DNA of 64,000 nucleotides, from positions 682,001 to 746,000 of the forward strand of contig NZ_JANQBB010000002.1 of assembly GCF_024721975.1 (NCBI RefSeq), written 5' to 3'. The translations under genes were made by a program, and so were the position numbers. Below, in pieces: positions 1 through 8,419 of this stretch (positions are counted from its first letter, which is position 1; each line of letters begins with the position of its first letter). Below the pieces are notes generated by a model. The model had not been told where the DNA came from and searched no databases. It worked only from the letters and a program-made list of their open reading frames with translations. This DNA comes from Paenibacillus endoradicis. GTDB lineage: Bacteria; Bacillota; Bacilli; Paenibacillales; Paenibacillaceae.

Positions 1-285
1 AACCTATCACTTCACGTTGTTTTGGGTCTGTACGGAGTAGGTTTTGCCCTTTTGTTCCCATCTATTAATACGATGCTCATTAAAGCTACTCCAGCAGAAC
101 TACGTGGAAAAGCTTATGGTTATTTCTACGCTGCATTCTCTTTAGGGGTTGTTGCAGGATCTTCCGTTTTAGGCTGGCTACCTTTAACCATCACTGAAGG
201 GTTTGTGTTAACAGGAATTATTCTGTTGCTATTTGCAACTTATGTCATCTTCAACAAGCATAGAGACCTCACTTTGAATCACTAG
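1..285 (+). CDS. MFS transporter, C-terminal fragment (gene starts before window)
   Basis: The frame is open from the first base and ends at 285, so this is the 3' end of a gene cut by the window edge. The roughly 94 visible residues contain hydrophobic helices and a loop with ELRGKAYGYFYAAFSLG, which resembles the Arg/Gly-rich cytoplasmic loops and late helices of major facilitator superfamily secondary transporters. The last residues, NKHRDLTLNH, look like a short cytoplasmic tail. Substrate cannot be judged from this fragment. A strong hairpin terminator follows 60 bases downstream, so this is the last gene of its transcript. Confidence 0.75.
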   Translation, partial: NLSLHVVLGLYGVGFALLFPSINTMLIKATPAELRGKAYGYFYAAFSLGVVAGSSVLGWLPLTITEGFVLTGIILLLFATYVIFNKHRDLTLNH

Positions 286-347
286 CGTCGATAAAGTTGA
301 TTGGAGCGGTGAGAGGTACCAGCAATGCTGATCTAACTAATAAATTA

Positions 348-398
348 GGGGATATGCTTAACGTCGATACATTGACGTTAAGCATATCCCCTTTTGTT
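348..398 (+). terminator. Rho-independent terminator after the MFS fragment
   Basis: Perfect 18-bp inverted repeat: arms 348-365 and 374-391, 8-base loop, followed by TTTTGTT. The T-rich side lies downstream for plus-strand transcription, so it serves the partial MFS gene. Confidence 0.9.
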
Positions 399-457
399 AA
401 ATGTTGATGTCAGAATTAAAATATATCTTCAACAACTGTACTCGCGACTATAGATAG

Positions 458-1270
458 TTACTTCTTAGCTTGAACTTGGAACATATAATCCGTGAAATCA
501 GCAATCGTTGGATTATTTCCATAATGTCCGCCTTCAACTTGAATTGTTTGACCAGTAATAAATTTAGATTCATCTGATGCCAAGAATAATACAGTGTAAC
601 CAATATCGTCAGCTTCACCATGGTAAGGCAGTGCGTTGAACTTTCCGAAAATATCAAGAACTGCTGGTGGCATATTTTTCTCGGCTGCAGGTGTCAAGAT
701 TAGACCAGGAGCTACACCATTACAACGAATTTTATGTTTACCATATTGAGCAGCGATATATTTTGTTAGATTGACAACAGCACCTTTGGAAGCACCATAT
801 GCTGTACGCGTTACATCTCCAGCGAATCCAGCCATTGAAGCAGTATTAATTATAGAACCTCCACCTGCTTTAATCATATATGGAAGAGCAAAACGGCTAC
901 CAAGCAGCACACTCTTCAGGTTTACATCCATTAGATGATCCCATTCTTCCAAATCCATATTGATTACGTCTAGATCCTTACGCAAATTAGTTAACCCAAC
1001 GTTATTATGAAGAACATTAATTGTTCCGTATGTTGCAACCGTAAACTCTACGGCTTCCTTGATAGACTCCTCTTTACCTGCATCTAGAAAAACTCCAGAA
1101 GCTTCGAAGCCCTGACTTTTAAGACTCGTTGCTGCTTCTACAGCCGCATCAACATTGAAATCGGCAATAACTACTTTAGCGCCTTCTTGTGCTAGTAGTG
1201 TAGCTGCAGACAATCCAATTCCTGAAGCTCCACCAGTTATCAATGCTACCTTACCTTGAACTCTTCCCAT
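458..1270 (-). CDS. SDR family NAD(P)-dependent oxidoreductase
   Basis: A 270-residue classical short-chain dehydrogenase. The N-terminus carries the Rossmann cofactor motif TGGASGIG (residues 13-20). The Asp-containing IADFN after beta-2 suggests NAD(H) preference. NNVG replaces the usual NNAG, and the catalytic Ser and YGASK (Tyr-x-x-x-Lys) follow. The C-terminus has the family's ITGQTIQVEGG substrate-loop and strand motif. Such enzymes oxidise or reduce alcohols, sugars or keto-acyl substrates in the cytoplasm; the substrate is not predictable here. The start is supported by AAAGGAGA upstream of ATG. It is divergent from a broken SDR gene at 1446-1940 and appears monocistronic. Confidence 0.9.
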   Translation of the reverse strand: MGRVQGKVALITGGASGIGLSAATLLAQEGAKVVIADFNVDAAVEAATSLKSQGFEASGVFLDAGKEESIKEAVEFTVATYGTINVLHNNVGLTNLRKDLDVINMDLEEWDHLMDVNLKSVLLGSRFALPYMIKAGGGSIINTASMAGFAGDVTRTAYGASKGAVVNLTKYIAAQYGKHKIRCNGVAPGLILTPAAEKNMPPAVLDIFGKFNALPYHGEADDIGYTVLFLASDESKFITGQTIQVEGGHYGNNPTIADFTDYMFQVQAKK

Positions 1271-1445
1271 TATGAAAATCTCCTTTGATGTCTGAATGAA
1301 TTTTGAGAAAGCAAGATGCCAATATTATGTTCAAACGAATTAGAAGCTATGCTTACTTCAACTTTAGTACAACGAGAAATTATATACCATATCAATATAA
1401 ATTAAAAGCTTTAAACACATAATAACGAATGCTTTTCTCTATAAT

Positions 1446-1940
1446 AATGACCGAACTGAATATCAATTGCTTCCTACAAGTGAAGATACAACACAAAGCG
1501 ATTTCGATCTTTCCTTTAATACTGGGTTCTATCCAACCTTCTATTTCATGCAAGCAGCATTACCTTATTTGAAAGAAACAAAAGGTAAAATTATTAACTT
1601 TGCTTCCGGGGCAGGTATTAATGGAGACGCTAATCAAGTTTCTTATGCTGCCGCAAAAGAAGCTATTCGTGGAATTACTCGTGTCGCTGCTAACGAATTT
1701 GGTCCCTTTGGTATCAATGTAAACATAATTGCACCCATTGCCAAATCTCCTGGTTTGATCGAATGGGCTGAAAAAAATCCTGCGTATTATCAAAGTATGC
1801 TTGATAAAATTCCAATGCGAAGACTTGGTGAACTTGAAGAAGATATTGGACGAGTTGCCGTATTTCTAGCTAGCGAAGATTCTGATTATATTACAGGACA
1901 AACAATTATGGTTGTTGGTGGATCGATAAAATTACGTTAA
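1446..1940 (+). pseudogene. 5'-truncated SDR oxidoreductase remnant
   Basis: The readable frame matches only the C-terminal two thirds of an SDR: the helix leading to the catalytic Ser (FASGAG), the YAAAK catalytic Tyr/Lys motif, and the end motif YITGQTIMVVGG. The N-terminal Rossmann fold with TGxxxGxG and the NNAG region, about 90 residues, are missing. The sequence upstream of about 1446 shows no SDR homology and no ribosome binding site. The only possible starts are non-ATG codons such as TTG at 1467. Without the cofactor domain a product could not bind NAD(P). MVVGG replaces the usual MVDGG. I call it a deletion remnant, perhaps once cotranscribed with the MFS gene that follows 79 bases later. 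Confidence 0.8.
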
Positions 1941-2019
1941 TGTTTGCATAGATTAGAGAATAATGGTTCTCACTTTAGATCATGATAAAAGGTATAATTG
2001 TCGAAATGAGGAATGCAAC

Positions 2020-3285
2020 ATGACACAGCATAAAAGGAAAATCCATTACGCTTGGTGGGTATTACTTGGAGTAGCTTTAATCGTAGGTTTAGCCAAGGGT
2101 GGGATTATGACAGCCGGAGGTCTATTTCTAACACCCGTTACTCAAGATTTAGGTATTGGGATGGGAAGTTTGTCGCTCTACTTCAGTATTTCCTCAATTG
2201 TAACTATGCTCTTCCTTCCTATTGCTGGTAAATTAATGAGTAAATACAATATTCGTTTAGTATTGATTATTGGTATTATATTACAAGCGGGATCGTTTGC
2301 TATGTTTGGTCTCATGAATTCGGTATGGGGATGGTATTTGTTCTGTATTCCAATGTCAATCGGTTCGGTCTTTGTCGCTCAAATGGCTGGCCCTGTATTA
2401 ATCAATAACTGGTTCAAAAAACATAATGGCTTAGCAATGGGGATTATGGTCGCATCAGGTGGCTTGTTCGGCGCGATTCTTCAACCTATGGCAGGCAACT
2501 TGATCGCAAGTCATGGTTGGAGATATACTTACATCTTTCTAGGAGTACTAGTCATGGCAATTGTCATTCCAACTGTACTACTAACGATTAGAATGGCGCC
2601 ACAACAAAAAGGTCTCCAGCCTCTTGGTATAGAGGAAGTTAGAGACAATGACAAAAAAGATGTTAGGCAAGTTGAAGCTAAAGGAGTTAAGTCATCTGTA
2701 GCACTCAAATCTTCGGCATTTTATTCGTTGCTTATCTTCTTCTTCTTTGTTACTTCTATAGGGAGCTTTGGTCAATTTGTAGCACCTTTTGCTATGAACA
2801 TAGGTTATAATATTTCCTTTGCTGGCTCTGCAATGGGTGGTTGGCAAATTGGAACTTTAGTTGGGGCTCTAACGTTCGGAATATTATCCGATAAAATTGG
2901 AGCTAAAAGCACCGCAATTTTTGCGATGATTGTAGGTTTAGTTCCTGTAATAATGCTTATAACCGTTGCAAATAAACCAGCGATGTTTAATATAGCTATC
3001 GCTATCTTTGGCTTCATCGTAGCATCTATGGGAACGTTAGGACCATTGCTAACAACTGCTTTATTCGGAAATAAAGAATACAGCCAAATCTACTCGACTG
3101 CTGTTATAGGGTTAGCTATTGCTGGTATGGTGGCATTGCCTGCATATGGATACATTGCTCAGATCACTGGCAGCTATACATCAATCTTATATGCCGTTGG
3201 TCTTATGATGATAATTAATGTGATCGCTGTACTCTTCGCTTTTAAAGGTAAAAAGAAACTTGAAGCAGCTGGCTTGTGGGATTAA
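2020..3285 (+). CDS. MFS transporter (OFA/monocarboxylate-like)
   Basis: A 421-residue, 12-helix major facilitator protein. The usual start for this family is MTQHKRKIHYAWWVLLG. It is preceded by GAGGA seven bases before ATG 2020, so the longer open frame from 1963 is probably untranslated. The IHYAWWVLL opening and the F-x-S-I-S-S-I first-domain pattern resemble oxalate/formate or monocarboxylate antiporters (OFA-like), a family-level impression rather than a substrate call. A hydrophilic central loop (QQKGLQPLGIEE, about residues 205-235) separates the two six-helix halves. It follows an SDR remnant and may have shared its transcript. Confidence 0.85.
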   Translation: MTQHKRKIHYAWWVLLGVALIVGLAKGGIMTAGGLFLTPVTQDLGIGMGSLSLYFSISSIVTMLFLPIAGKLMSKYNIRLVLIIGIILQAGSFAMFGLMNSVWGWYLFCIPMSIGSVFVAQMAGPVLINNWFKKHNGLAMGIMVASGGLFGAILQPMAGNLIASHGWRYTYIFLGVLVMAIVIPTVLLTIRMAPQQKGLQPLGIEEVRDNDKKDVRQVEAKGVKSSVALKSSAFYSLLIFFFFVTSIGSFGQFVAPFAMNIGYNISFAGSAMGGWQIGTLVGALTFGILSDKIGAKSTAIFAMIVGLVPVIMLITVANKPAMFNIAIAIFGFIVASMGTLGPLLTTALFGNKEYSQIYSTAVIGLAIAGMVALPAYGYIAQITGSYTSILYAVGLMMIINVIAVLFAFKGKKKLEAAGLWD

Positions 3286-3318
3286 AGATAGTCATGAGGG
3301 CTAGTGTAGCAAGTCAAA

Positions 3319-3352
3319 CAAATAGCCGGGGCTAATATGCCTTGGCTATTTG
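3319..3352. terminator. Candidate terminator between convergent genes
   Basis: Arms CAAATAGCC (3319-3327) and GGCTATTTG (3344-3352) pair perfectly, but the following T-run is weak on both strands. It lies between the convergent MFS (+) and M56 protease (-) genes, where a shared terminator is expected. Confidence 0.5.
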
Positions 3353-3413
3353 TTGATGTTCCCTATGACTACTAATTTATACGGTGAAAAATACGAAGTT
3401 CTACTGATCGCAA

Positions 3414-4892
3414 TCATTGAGCATCGTTACTTGAATGTAATGTAAAACTTTTAGCTACACTTACAGCGGTTTGTTCATCAACATCTTGCGTATAAAAATA
3501 AAGGTCATATGCCTTATTTTTGTCTTTCATAATAAAATAAAAATGTAATGTTTCCGTTACCGTTGTATCACCAGATGCTGCTGGAGGTGTTTGTTGTATC
3601 TTTTCCTGTATGACTTCCGTAAAAAAACCATTCAATGCATGAGATTCAATAACTTCTGTATGGTTATTTCGTAATTGTGATAGAGGTTGGTCTGGATAGT
3701 ATGGGGTTACACCAAGTTCGCCTATTACTTTTCCATTTTCCTCAAAAGACAGTGACGCGAAAGGAAGTTTTACTATAGACCAATGTTCAGGAGTATCTAG
3801 TTTATATTGATCTAGCTGTTTACTTTCGGCTATCTCATGATCTTTGACCTTCCCTGCACTTGCCCCTAATATTACAGCGCTGCATGTAACAACCAGAAGT
3901 AGCAGTAATGAAATGAACGTCAACAATTTGGACTTCTTATTGTAAGCCATTATCGCCAACAGCCGTTCCTTTAAATGCTTTTTCTCTTCGCACATCGTTA
4001 CTTGTAATGCTCCGAGAGCATACTTTTGCTCCGCAACAACTGCAATTAACGTATCACCATAGTCTTGTTTTTGCTCTGTATTTAAGTTTTTAATTACCGC
4101 CTCATCACATGACAATTCACAAGCACGATTAATTTCCTTTTTGATGATATACATAAGTGGGTTAAACCAGTGGATAGATGTAACGATCATTGTCAGCCAT
4201 TTCATAAAGAGATCAAATCGTCTTAGGTGGGTAAGTTCATGGAGTAAAATATTTGTAAGTTGTTGTTCATTGTATTTATAATCTGGAATTACGATTTGAG
4301 GTCTTATTATGCCAATCAATATCGGTGTGGTTATAAAGCGATTACGTACAAGCGTGACCTTCGTTCTCCCCTTAGTTAACGTAGCTAATAATTTATTATC
4401 ATCATCAGAAGTAGTTATATTTCTTTGTTTTAACTGTTTCGAAAATCTAGCATATCCAATCAAATTTACAGTAAGGGCAAAGATAACACCAAATAACCAA
4501 ATATAAAAAATAGATTCTATAACTAGATCAGTGAAATATCTATTATGGTCAATATCATTATTATAGACACCGTTTGCAACATTTCCCTGAACATTAGGTA
4601 ATGTCAATGAGCCTAATATATTCCCGCTACTACTATCATCTTGTTGAACATTCCCTTGCGAATTGTTCACTTCAGTAGTTTGATAACTATACATCAACTG
4701 ATCAATAATACTTCCTTCGAATGAGAATGGTATGATTAATCGCAGTAATACTACGATCCATATGTAATATTGAATCGACTTAGATAGTCTATGCTTAATA
4801 ATAGGCTTTATTGCAAACAGCAGAAGTGCAAGAATACTTCCTGATAAGGAAAGTGAGAGAATAAGTTTAGCTATCTCGTTCACTTCTATCAC
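3414..4892 (-). CDS. M56 family membrane metallopeptidase (BlaR1-like, no PBP domain)
   Basis: A 492-residue integral membrane protein. The N-terminal helices (about 10-30, 40-60, 125-145) are followed by a cytoplasmic zinc protease domain with HELTH (the HExxH motif), NPLMY and ELSCDE, the signature of M56 peptidases such as BlaR1 and MecR1. A fourth helix lies near 322-345, followed by about 145 extracellular residues. In BlaR1 the outer part is a penicillin-binding domain of about 240 residues; here it is shorter and has no recognisable SxxK/KTG motifs, so the signal is unlikely to be a beta-lactam bound in the BlaR1 way. The gene overlaps the upstream blaI-type gene by 26 bp. By family analogy, signal-activated proteolysis inactivates that repressor. 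Confidence 0.87.
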   Translation of the reverse strand: MIEVNEIAKLILSLSLSGSILALLLFAIKPIIKHRLSKSIQYYIWIVVLLRLIIPFSFEGSIIDQLMYSYQTTEVNNSQGNVQQDDSSSGNILGSLTLPNVQGNVANGVYNNDIDHNRYFTDLVIESIFYIWLFGVIFALTVNLIGYARFSKQLKQRNITTSDDDNKLLATLTKGRTKVTLVRNRFITTPILIGIIRPQIVIPDYKYNEQQLTNILLHELTHLRRFDLFMKWLTMIVTSIHWFNPLMYIIKKEINRACELSCDEAVIKNLNTEQKQDYGDTLIAVVAEQKYALGALQVTMCEEKKHLKERLLAIMAYNKKSKLLTFISLLLLLVVTCSAVILGASAGKVKDHEIAESKQLDQYKLDTPEHWSIVKLPFASLSFEENGKVIGELGVTPYYPDQPLSQLRNNHTEVIESHALNGFFTEVIQEKIQQTPPAASGDTTVTETLHFYFIMKDKNKAYDLYFYTQDVDEQTAVSVAKSFTLHSSNDAQ

Positions 4893-5268
4893 CTACCTTA
4901 AATAAAGATCGAAGTTCCTCGATATCAGTTTCATTAAGTTTTTTGCTACCTAAAAGAGAAGCTACAAGATTTTTGGCACTCCCTGCAAACAAGCGATCAA
5001 TTAAGCTCTGAGTATTATATTCGCTATACTCTACCTCACTTACTAATGATCTATAATAGAACACTTCTTTTTGAGTTGCTACAACTACCCCCTTTTCACA
5101 CAGTCTGCGAAGTAATGTTTTAATCGTAGAACTTTCCCATGTACTCGTCTGCTCAAGTTTTTTTCTAATCTCAGCAATAGGAAGCTCATCATTCGTGTCC
5201 CATAATACACGCAAAATTTCAGCCTCAGAATCAGATATTTTAGCTACTAATTTGTTCAGATTTATCAC
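4867..5268 (-). CDS. BlaI/MecI/CopY family transcriptional repressor
   Basis: A 133-residue winged-helix repressor. SDSEAEILRVLWD starts the HTH, and WESSTIKTLLRRLCEKGVV is the recognition helix and wing segment of the BlaI family. The C-terminal part (SLIDRLFAGSAKNLVASLL) is the dimerisation helix region. It is the first gene of a two-gene operon with an M56 protease that probably inactivates it. Two TTACAnnTGTAA dyads at its promoter are the expected operators, implying autorepression. Confidence 0.92.
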   Translation of the reverse strand: MINLNKLVAKISDSEAEILRVLWDTNDELPIAEIRKKLEQTSTWESSTIKTLLRRLCEKGVVVATQKEVFYYRSLVSEVEYSEYNTQSLIDRLFAGSAKNLVASLLGSKKLNETDIEELRSLFKVGDRSERDS

Positions 5269-5278
5269 TCCTTAAAGG

Positions 5279-5329
5279 TTACAGTTGTAACTTCATTTAT
5301 AGTTTACACTTGTAACCTCTAGATGTAAA
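5279..5329 (-). promoter_or_regulatory. blaI-type promoter with two operator dyads
   Basis: Reading the minus strand, TTTACA (5324-5329) and TAAACT (5301-5306) with a 17-bp spacer make a plausible -35/-10 pair. Two dyads TTACA-N2-TGTAA lie at 5304-5315 (over the -10 and spacer) and 5279-5290 (downstream of it). They match the TACA-N2-TGTA core known for BlaI/MecI operators, and their centres are 25 bp apart. Confidence 0.85.
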
Positions 5330-5388
5330 TAGATGGTCATTATTTTCTGACTTCTATATTTCCTATTTAAGGGTGGTTTCAATCTTAG

Positions 5389-6069
5389 TTATTTTCGTTT
5401 CATACTACGAATTTTCTTTTTCGTATCCAGATCGATTCGGGTAGATTCTGTAATCTTTTGCAAAGCTTTATTGTATGTGAAATTATCTAGTGTATTATCC
5501 TTTAAGTAGATCATTGTACTCTCAGGTAATTTAACATAACAAATCGAGACGGCCCAAGCGACCGCCATCTTAACATAGTAGCCATCGTGACTAATACTAT
5601 CTAGTATTTCCAACACTTTATCGATATATTGCTCATCAATATAATAGAAAATAAACATAACGACGCCAAAGCGTATTTCATATTCTTTATTCGACACTAG
5701 ATGCGTTTGCAAAAACACCCATACCAGATTTCTATTGTCATGAGTGAACTTTAAGCCTGTACAAAAACTATCGCAAACCGACCAATTATCAATTTTAGGA
5801 ACAAATGTAGATATATAATTTAATCGTTCTTCAATATCCGTTTGCACATAACCGATAACCATACCTTGCAGCATAATTTCTTCAAAATACTGATGATCCG
5901 CCTTTTCTAGATAAGTTCTCCAATCATTCTTTGCAAGTTTTCGTGCTATTTTGCGCAGCTCTGGTAGACGAACGCCTAATACATTATTAATATTCGGGAT
6001 CAATGCTGCCGAAAATTTCTGATACTCTTCTTCTGCCAAATCTATTAATTGCTCTTTCATTGTCGTCAT
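5389..6069 (-). CDS. DNA alkylation repair protein (AlkD-like HEAT-repeat)
   Basis: A 226-residue all-helical protein. The opening LIPNINNVLGVRLPELRKIAR and the later motifs RFGVVMFIFYYID and YYVKMAVAWAVSICYVKLP are typical of the AlkD/AlkC-like DNA alkylation repair family, which is built of HEAT-like repeats. AlkD excises positively charged alkylated bases without flipping them. Catalysis by this copy is inferred from family membership only. An AAGGTGG sequence upstream supports the start, and ATG codons 1 and 4 are both possible. It appears monocistronic. Confidence 0.85.
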   Translation of the reverse strand: MTTMKEQLIDLAEEEYQKFSAALIPNINNVLGVRLPELRKIARKLAKNDWRTYLEKADHQYFEEIMLQGMVIGYVQTDIEERLNYISTFVPKIDNWSVCDSFCTGLKFTHDNRNLVWVFLQTHLVSNKEYEIRFGVVMFIFYYIDEQYIDKVLEILDSISHDGYYVKMAVAWAVSICYVKLPESTMIYLKDNTLDNFTYNKALQKITESTRIDLDTKKKIRSMKRK

Positions 6070-6261
6070 TGTTAATCACACCACCTTTATTATTTAAATG
6101 TAACTTGCTATAAATAAATCGATGCTATTGCATTAACTGGAACATATAGCTCTACTATACAATATAGAATACTACTATATTCATTTAATCGAATATGATA
6201 GCAAAATAACGAAATATACAACGGTTTTGATTCATTTAAGACTCATGTTTTACTGGAAATG

Positions 6262-6301
6262 AAAAAATAAAAAATCACTTCGCAAATTACGAAGTGATTT
6301 T
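6262..6301 (-). terminator. Rho-independent terminator of the AraC/GyrI gene
   Basis: Arms 6271-6282 and 6290-6301 form a perfect 12-bp stem with a 7-base loop. On the minus strand the stem is followed by TTTTTATTTTTT. It begins just past the stop of the 6314-7201 gene. Confidence 0.92.
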
Positions 6302-6313
6302 GGCATACATTAT

Positions 6314-7201
6314 TTATTTCTTCATAACAGGAATCCATACTTCACAATACTCTCTACCACTCTCAGCTGTGCCGTATATCTCGAACTGAGGACCATGAAC
6401 TTGCTCATAATTTGCTATTGGGAACCATTCGCTAAATATCCGCTTCCACAACGATTGAACCTGCTCTGTCGTTTGATCTTTCGTATATTCTACTGTAGTG
6501 AAGATTACCCATGTTAGCGCAGGAATTGCAACAGAAGTATATCCTTCTGGTGCACCTCCTAATGGCATATTAGCATAAAGCATATAAGGGAATGTCATCC
6601 CACCAGTTTCACGATAACACATTACTGCATTAACAGGTGAAATTCCGCTGCTTGAAATAGGTTGATCTAACTCACCGATAATTCGGTCAATTGTTCCTTC
6701 AGCAAAGGCTTTAGTCCAAATCTCAGGGATCTGCCTTAGATTTTCACCATTTTCAGTAGTAACAATGGATTCAACTCCAAAAATAGAAAAAGCTTCTTTC
6801 TCAACAATTTTATAATTCATTTCTTCAACTCCCTTAATTGAAATTTGAAAGGATATGCGAGGATATGTTTTGAGACTGACACCCTGACTACGTGATGTAG
6901 TTGGTGTAATACCATGTAACTTTTGAAATGCTCGGGCGAATGCTTCCGGTGAATCGTAGCCATATTTAAGTGCAATATCAATTACTTTAACACTGCTCCC
7001 TTGCAGGTCAAACGCCGCAAGCGTTAATCGTCTGCGTCTAATATATTCTGACAATGGGATTTCAACGATAAATGAAAACAAACGTTGAAAATGATAGACT
7101 GAGCAACAAGCAATTTCCGCTGCTACTTCATAGTCGATTTCCTCTGTAAGGTTATCTTCGATATAACTAATGGCACCGTTCATTCTTTGCAGCCAATCCA
7201 T
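6314..7201 (-). CDS. AraC family regulator with GyrI-like effector domain
   Basis: A 295-residue regulator. Residues 1-110 hold two AraC-type HTH motifs (YEVAAEIACCSVYHFQRLF and VIDIALKYGYDSPEAFARAFQ). Residues 125-295 form a GyrI-like/effector-binding domain, as in Rob, SoxS-linked and BmrR-like proteins (YKIVEKEAFSIFGVE at its start, YCEVWIPV at its end). This arrangement usually senses small hydrophobic molecules and activates efflux or detoxification genes. The target is not evident from the neighbours. It is monocistronic with its own terminator. Confidence 0.92.
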   Translation of the reverse strand: MDWLQRMNGAISYIEDNLTEEIDYEVAAEIACCSVYHFQRLFSFIVEIPLSEYIRRRRLTLAAFDLQGSSVKVIDIALKYGYDSPEAFARAFQKLHGITPTTSRSQGVSLKTYPRISFQISIKGVEEMNYKIVEKEAFSIFGVESIVTTENGENLRQIPEIWTKAFAEGTIDRIIGELDQPISSSGISPVNAVMCYRETGGMTFPYMLYANMPLGGAPEGYTSVAIPALTWVIFTTVEYTKDQTTEQVQSLWKRIFSEWFPIANYEQVHGPQFEIYGTAESGREYCEVWIPVMKK

Positions 7202-7332
7202 ACTCCTCCTCCTTTTCTCTTAAGAATAGATGAAAAAAATTTATGTATCCTAGCTTTTCATGCACGATTGTGCAAGAGGACTAGAGGGATCATCAATAGG
7301 ATACCAGAGGGCTCTTAATATGTTTGTTACAT

Positions 7333-8190
7333 CTACTCTTCTAATGCTTCTAACTTCTGTAATGCTCTTCTTTTACGATATAACATTTTGGCTGCTTCTG
7401 CCACATCATTAAGCATTCCCTTGTTAATAATGGCGCCGAATAACATTCCTGCTACTGGTATAAGTTGAAACAGTTTCTTCCAGCCGAAGTTATCACGATA
7501 GACAGCGATAACCTCCTGCCATCCCTGTAGTTGCGAGATCATCTGCTGATTGCGCTCTCCACTACCGAATGCCTCAAGATCTTCAAGAATTGCTTTTTTA
7601 CCAACAATGTCAGAAGATGCGAATTGCATCACTTTAACTGCAAAAATCCGTTCTTCCTTCTGCTTCGGATCGAAACCATAGCTCATTGCAATTTCTTGAA
7701 TAATTTTCAATGAAAGTCCTAATATAGCAGGGATGTCAACGGCTAATGTAAGAAAGCCCCCAAAGCCTGTTGTCGCGCCTTGAATAGCTACCATAGAAGA
7801 ACGACTCGCTGACAGTTGGTCGGCTGTCTTATTCATGATTGACATTGGCAACATAGCACATTGATCAAGCGTTAGAGGTTCAGCACGATTGATTAATTCG
7901 ACTTCAATTGCTTCAGATTGTGAGGCTGTTTTTGCATTTTGTTGAATTCGTTCTAGTACACTTTTCTCCGAAACAAGGTACTTCCCCCCATTTTGAACAT
8001 ATCCACCAATCTCTTCAACTGCTTGACCTAGCTTTTGCTGAATAAATTTGGGTGTAAGTTTATCTAGTAACATAAACGGAAGTCTACCAAGCTTTTCCCA
8101 AAACCATAAATCTTTCTGATCTTTCTCCCATGCTTCCACCTCTTGTAACTCTATTTCAAGCTGCTGCTTTGTATCCGCCGATTTCATCAT
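7333..8190 (-). CDS. EcsC family protein
   Basis: A 285-residue protein matching the EcsC family: N-terminal charged helix with W-E-K, then LTPKFIQQKL, a Gly-rich hydrophobic stretch GATTGFGGFLTLAVDIPAIL, and a GFDP...R.FAVKVMQFASS segment. B. subtilis EcsC is encoded with the EcsAB ABC transporter and its biochemical role is poorly known; here no EcsAB is adjacent. GAGGGGG upstream of ATGATG supports the start. The helices near residues 137-165 and 245-260 suggest membrane association. Confidence 0.85.
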   Translation of the reverse strand: MMKSADTKQQLEIELQEVEAWEKDQKDLWFWEKLGRLPFMLLDKLTPKFIQQKLGQAVEEIGGYVQNGGKYLVSEKSVLERIQQNAKTASQSEAIEVELINRAEPLTLDQCAMLPMSIMNKTADQLSASRSSMVAIQGATTGFGGFLTLAVDIPAILGLSLKIIQEIAMSYGFDPKQKEERIFAVKVMQFASSDIVGKKAILEDLEAFGSGERNQQMISQLQGWQEVIAVYRDNFGWKKLFQLIPVAGMLFGAIINKGMLNDVAEAAKMLYRKRRALQKLEALEE

Positions 8191-8348
8191 TCAGCCCCCT
8201 CATATTGCTCTGTTATACGTTATCCGAAGAGATATGGATGCAAATGAAATTTTAGTTATGTACTGTGAACGATTCCTAGCTATACATAATAAAAGGCGTC
8301 TTACAAATTCTATTCGAATCTTACAAGATACCTTTACTATATTCAATT

Positions 8349-8394
8349 AAAAATATAAGGCATGAATTCTGTAAACTACAGAATTCATGCCTTA
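8349..8394 (-). terminator. Rho-independent terminator of the SLH protein gene
   Basis: Perfect 18-bp stem, arms 8356-8373 and 8377-8394, with a 3-base loop. On the minus strand it is followed by a T-rich tail (TATATTTTT). It ends the 8420-12121 transcript. Confidence 0.88.
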
Positions 8395-8419
8395 TTAGTT
8401 ACTTTATTCCATCATTACT

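Noticed and set aside
1963..2019. Upstream extension of the MFS gene beginning MVLTLDHDK
   Set aside because: ATG 2020 has GAGGA at ideal spacing and begins with the family's typical N-terminus; the extra residues have no homology or ribosome binding site.
3414..4892. True BlaR1 beta-lactam sensor
   Set aside because: The outer domain is too short and has no SxxK, SxN or KTG motifs; no beta-lactamase gene is nearby.
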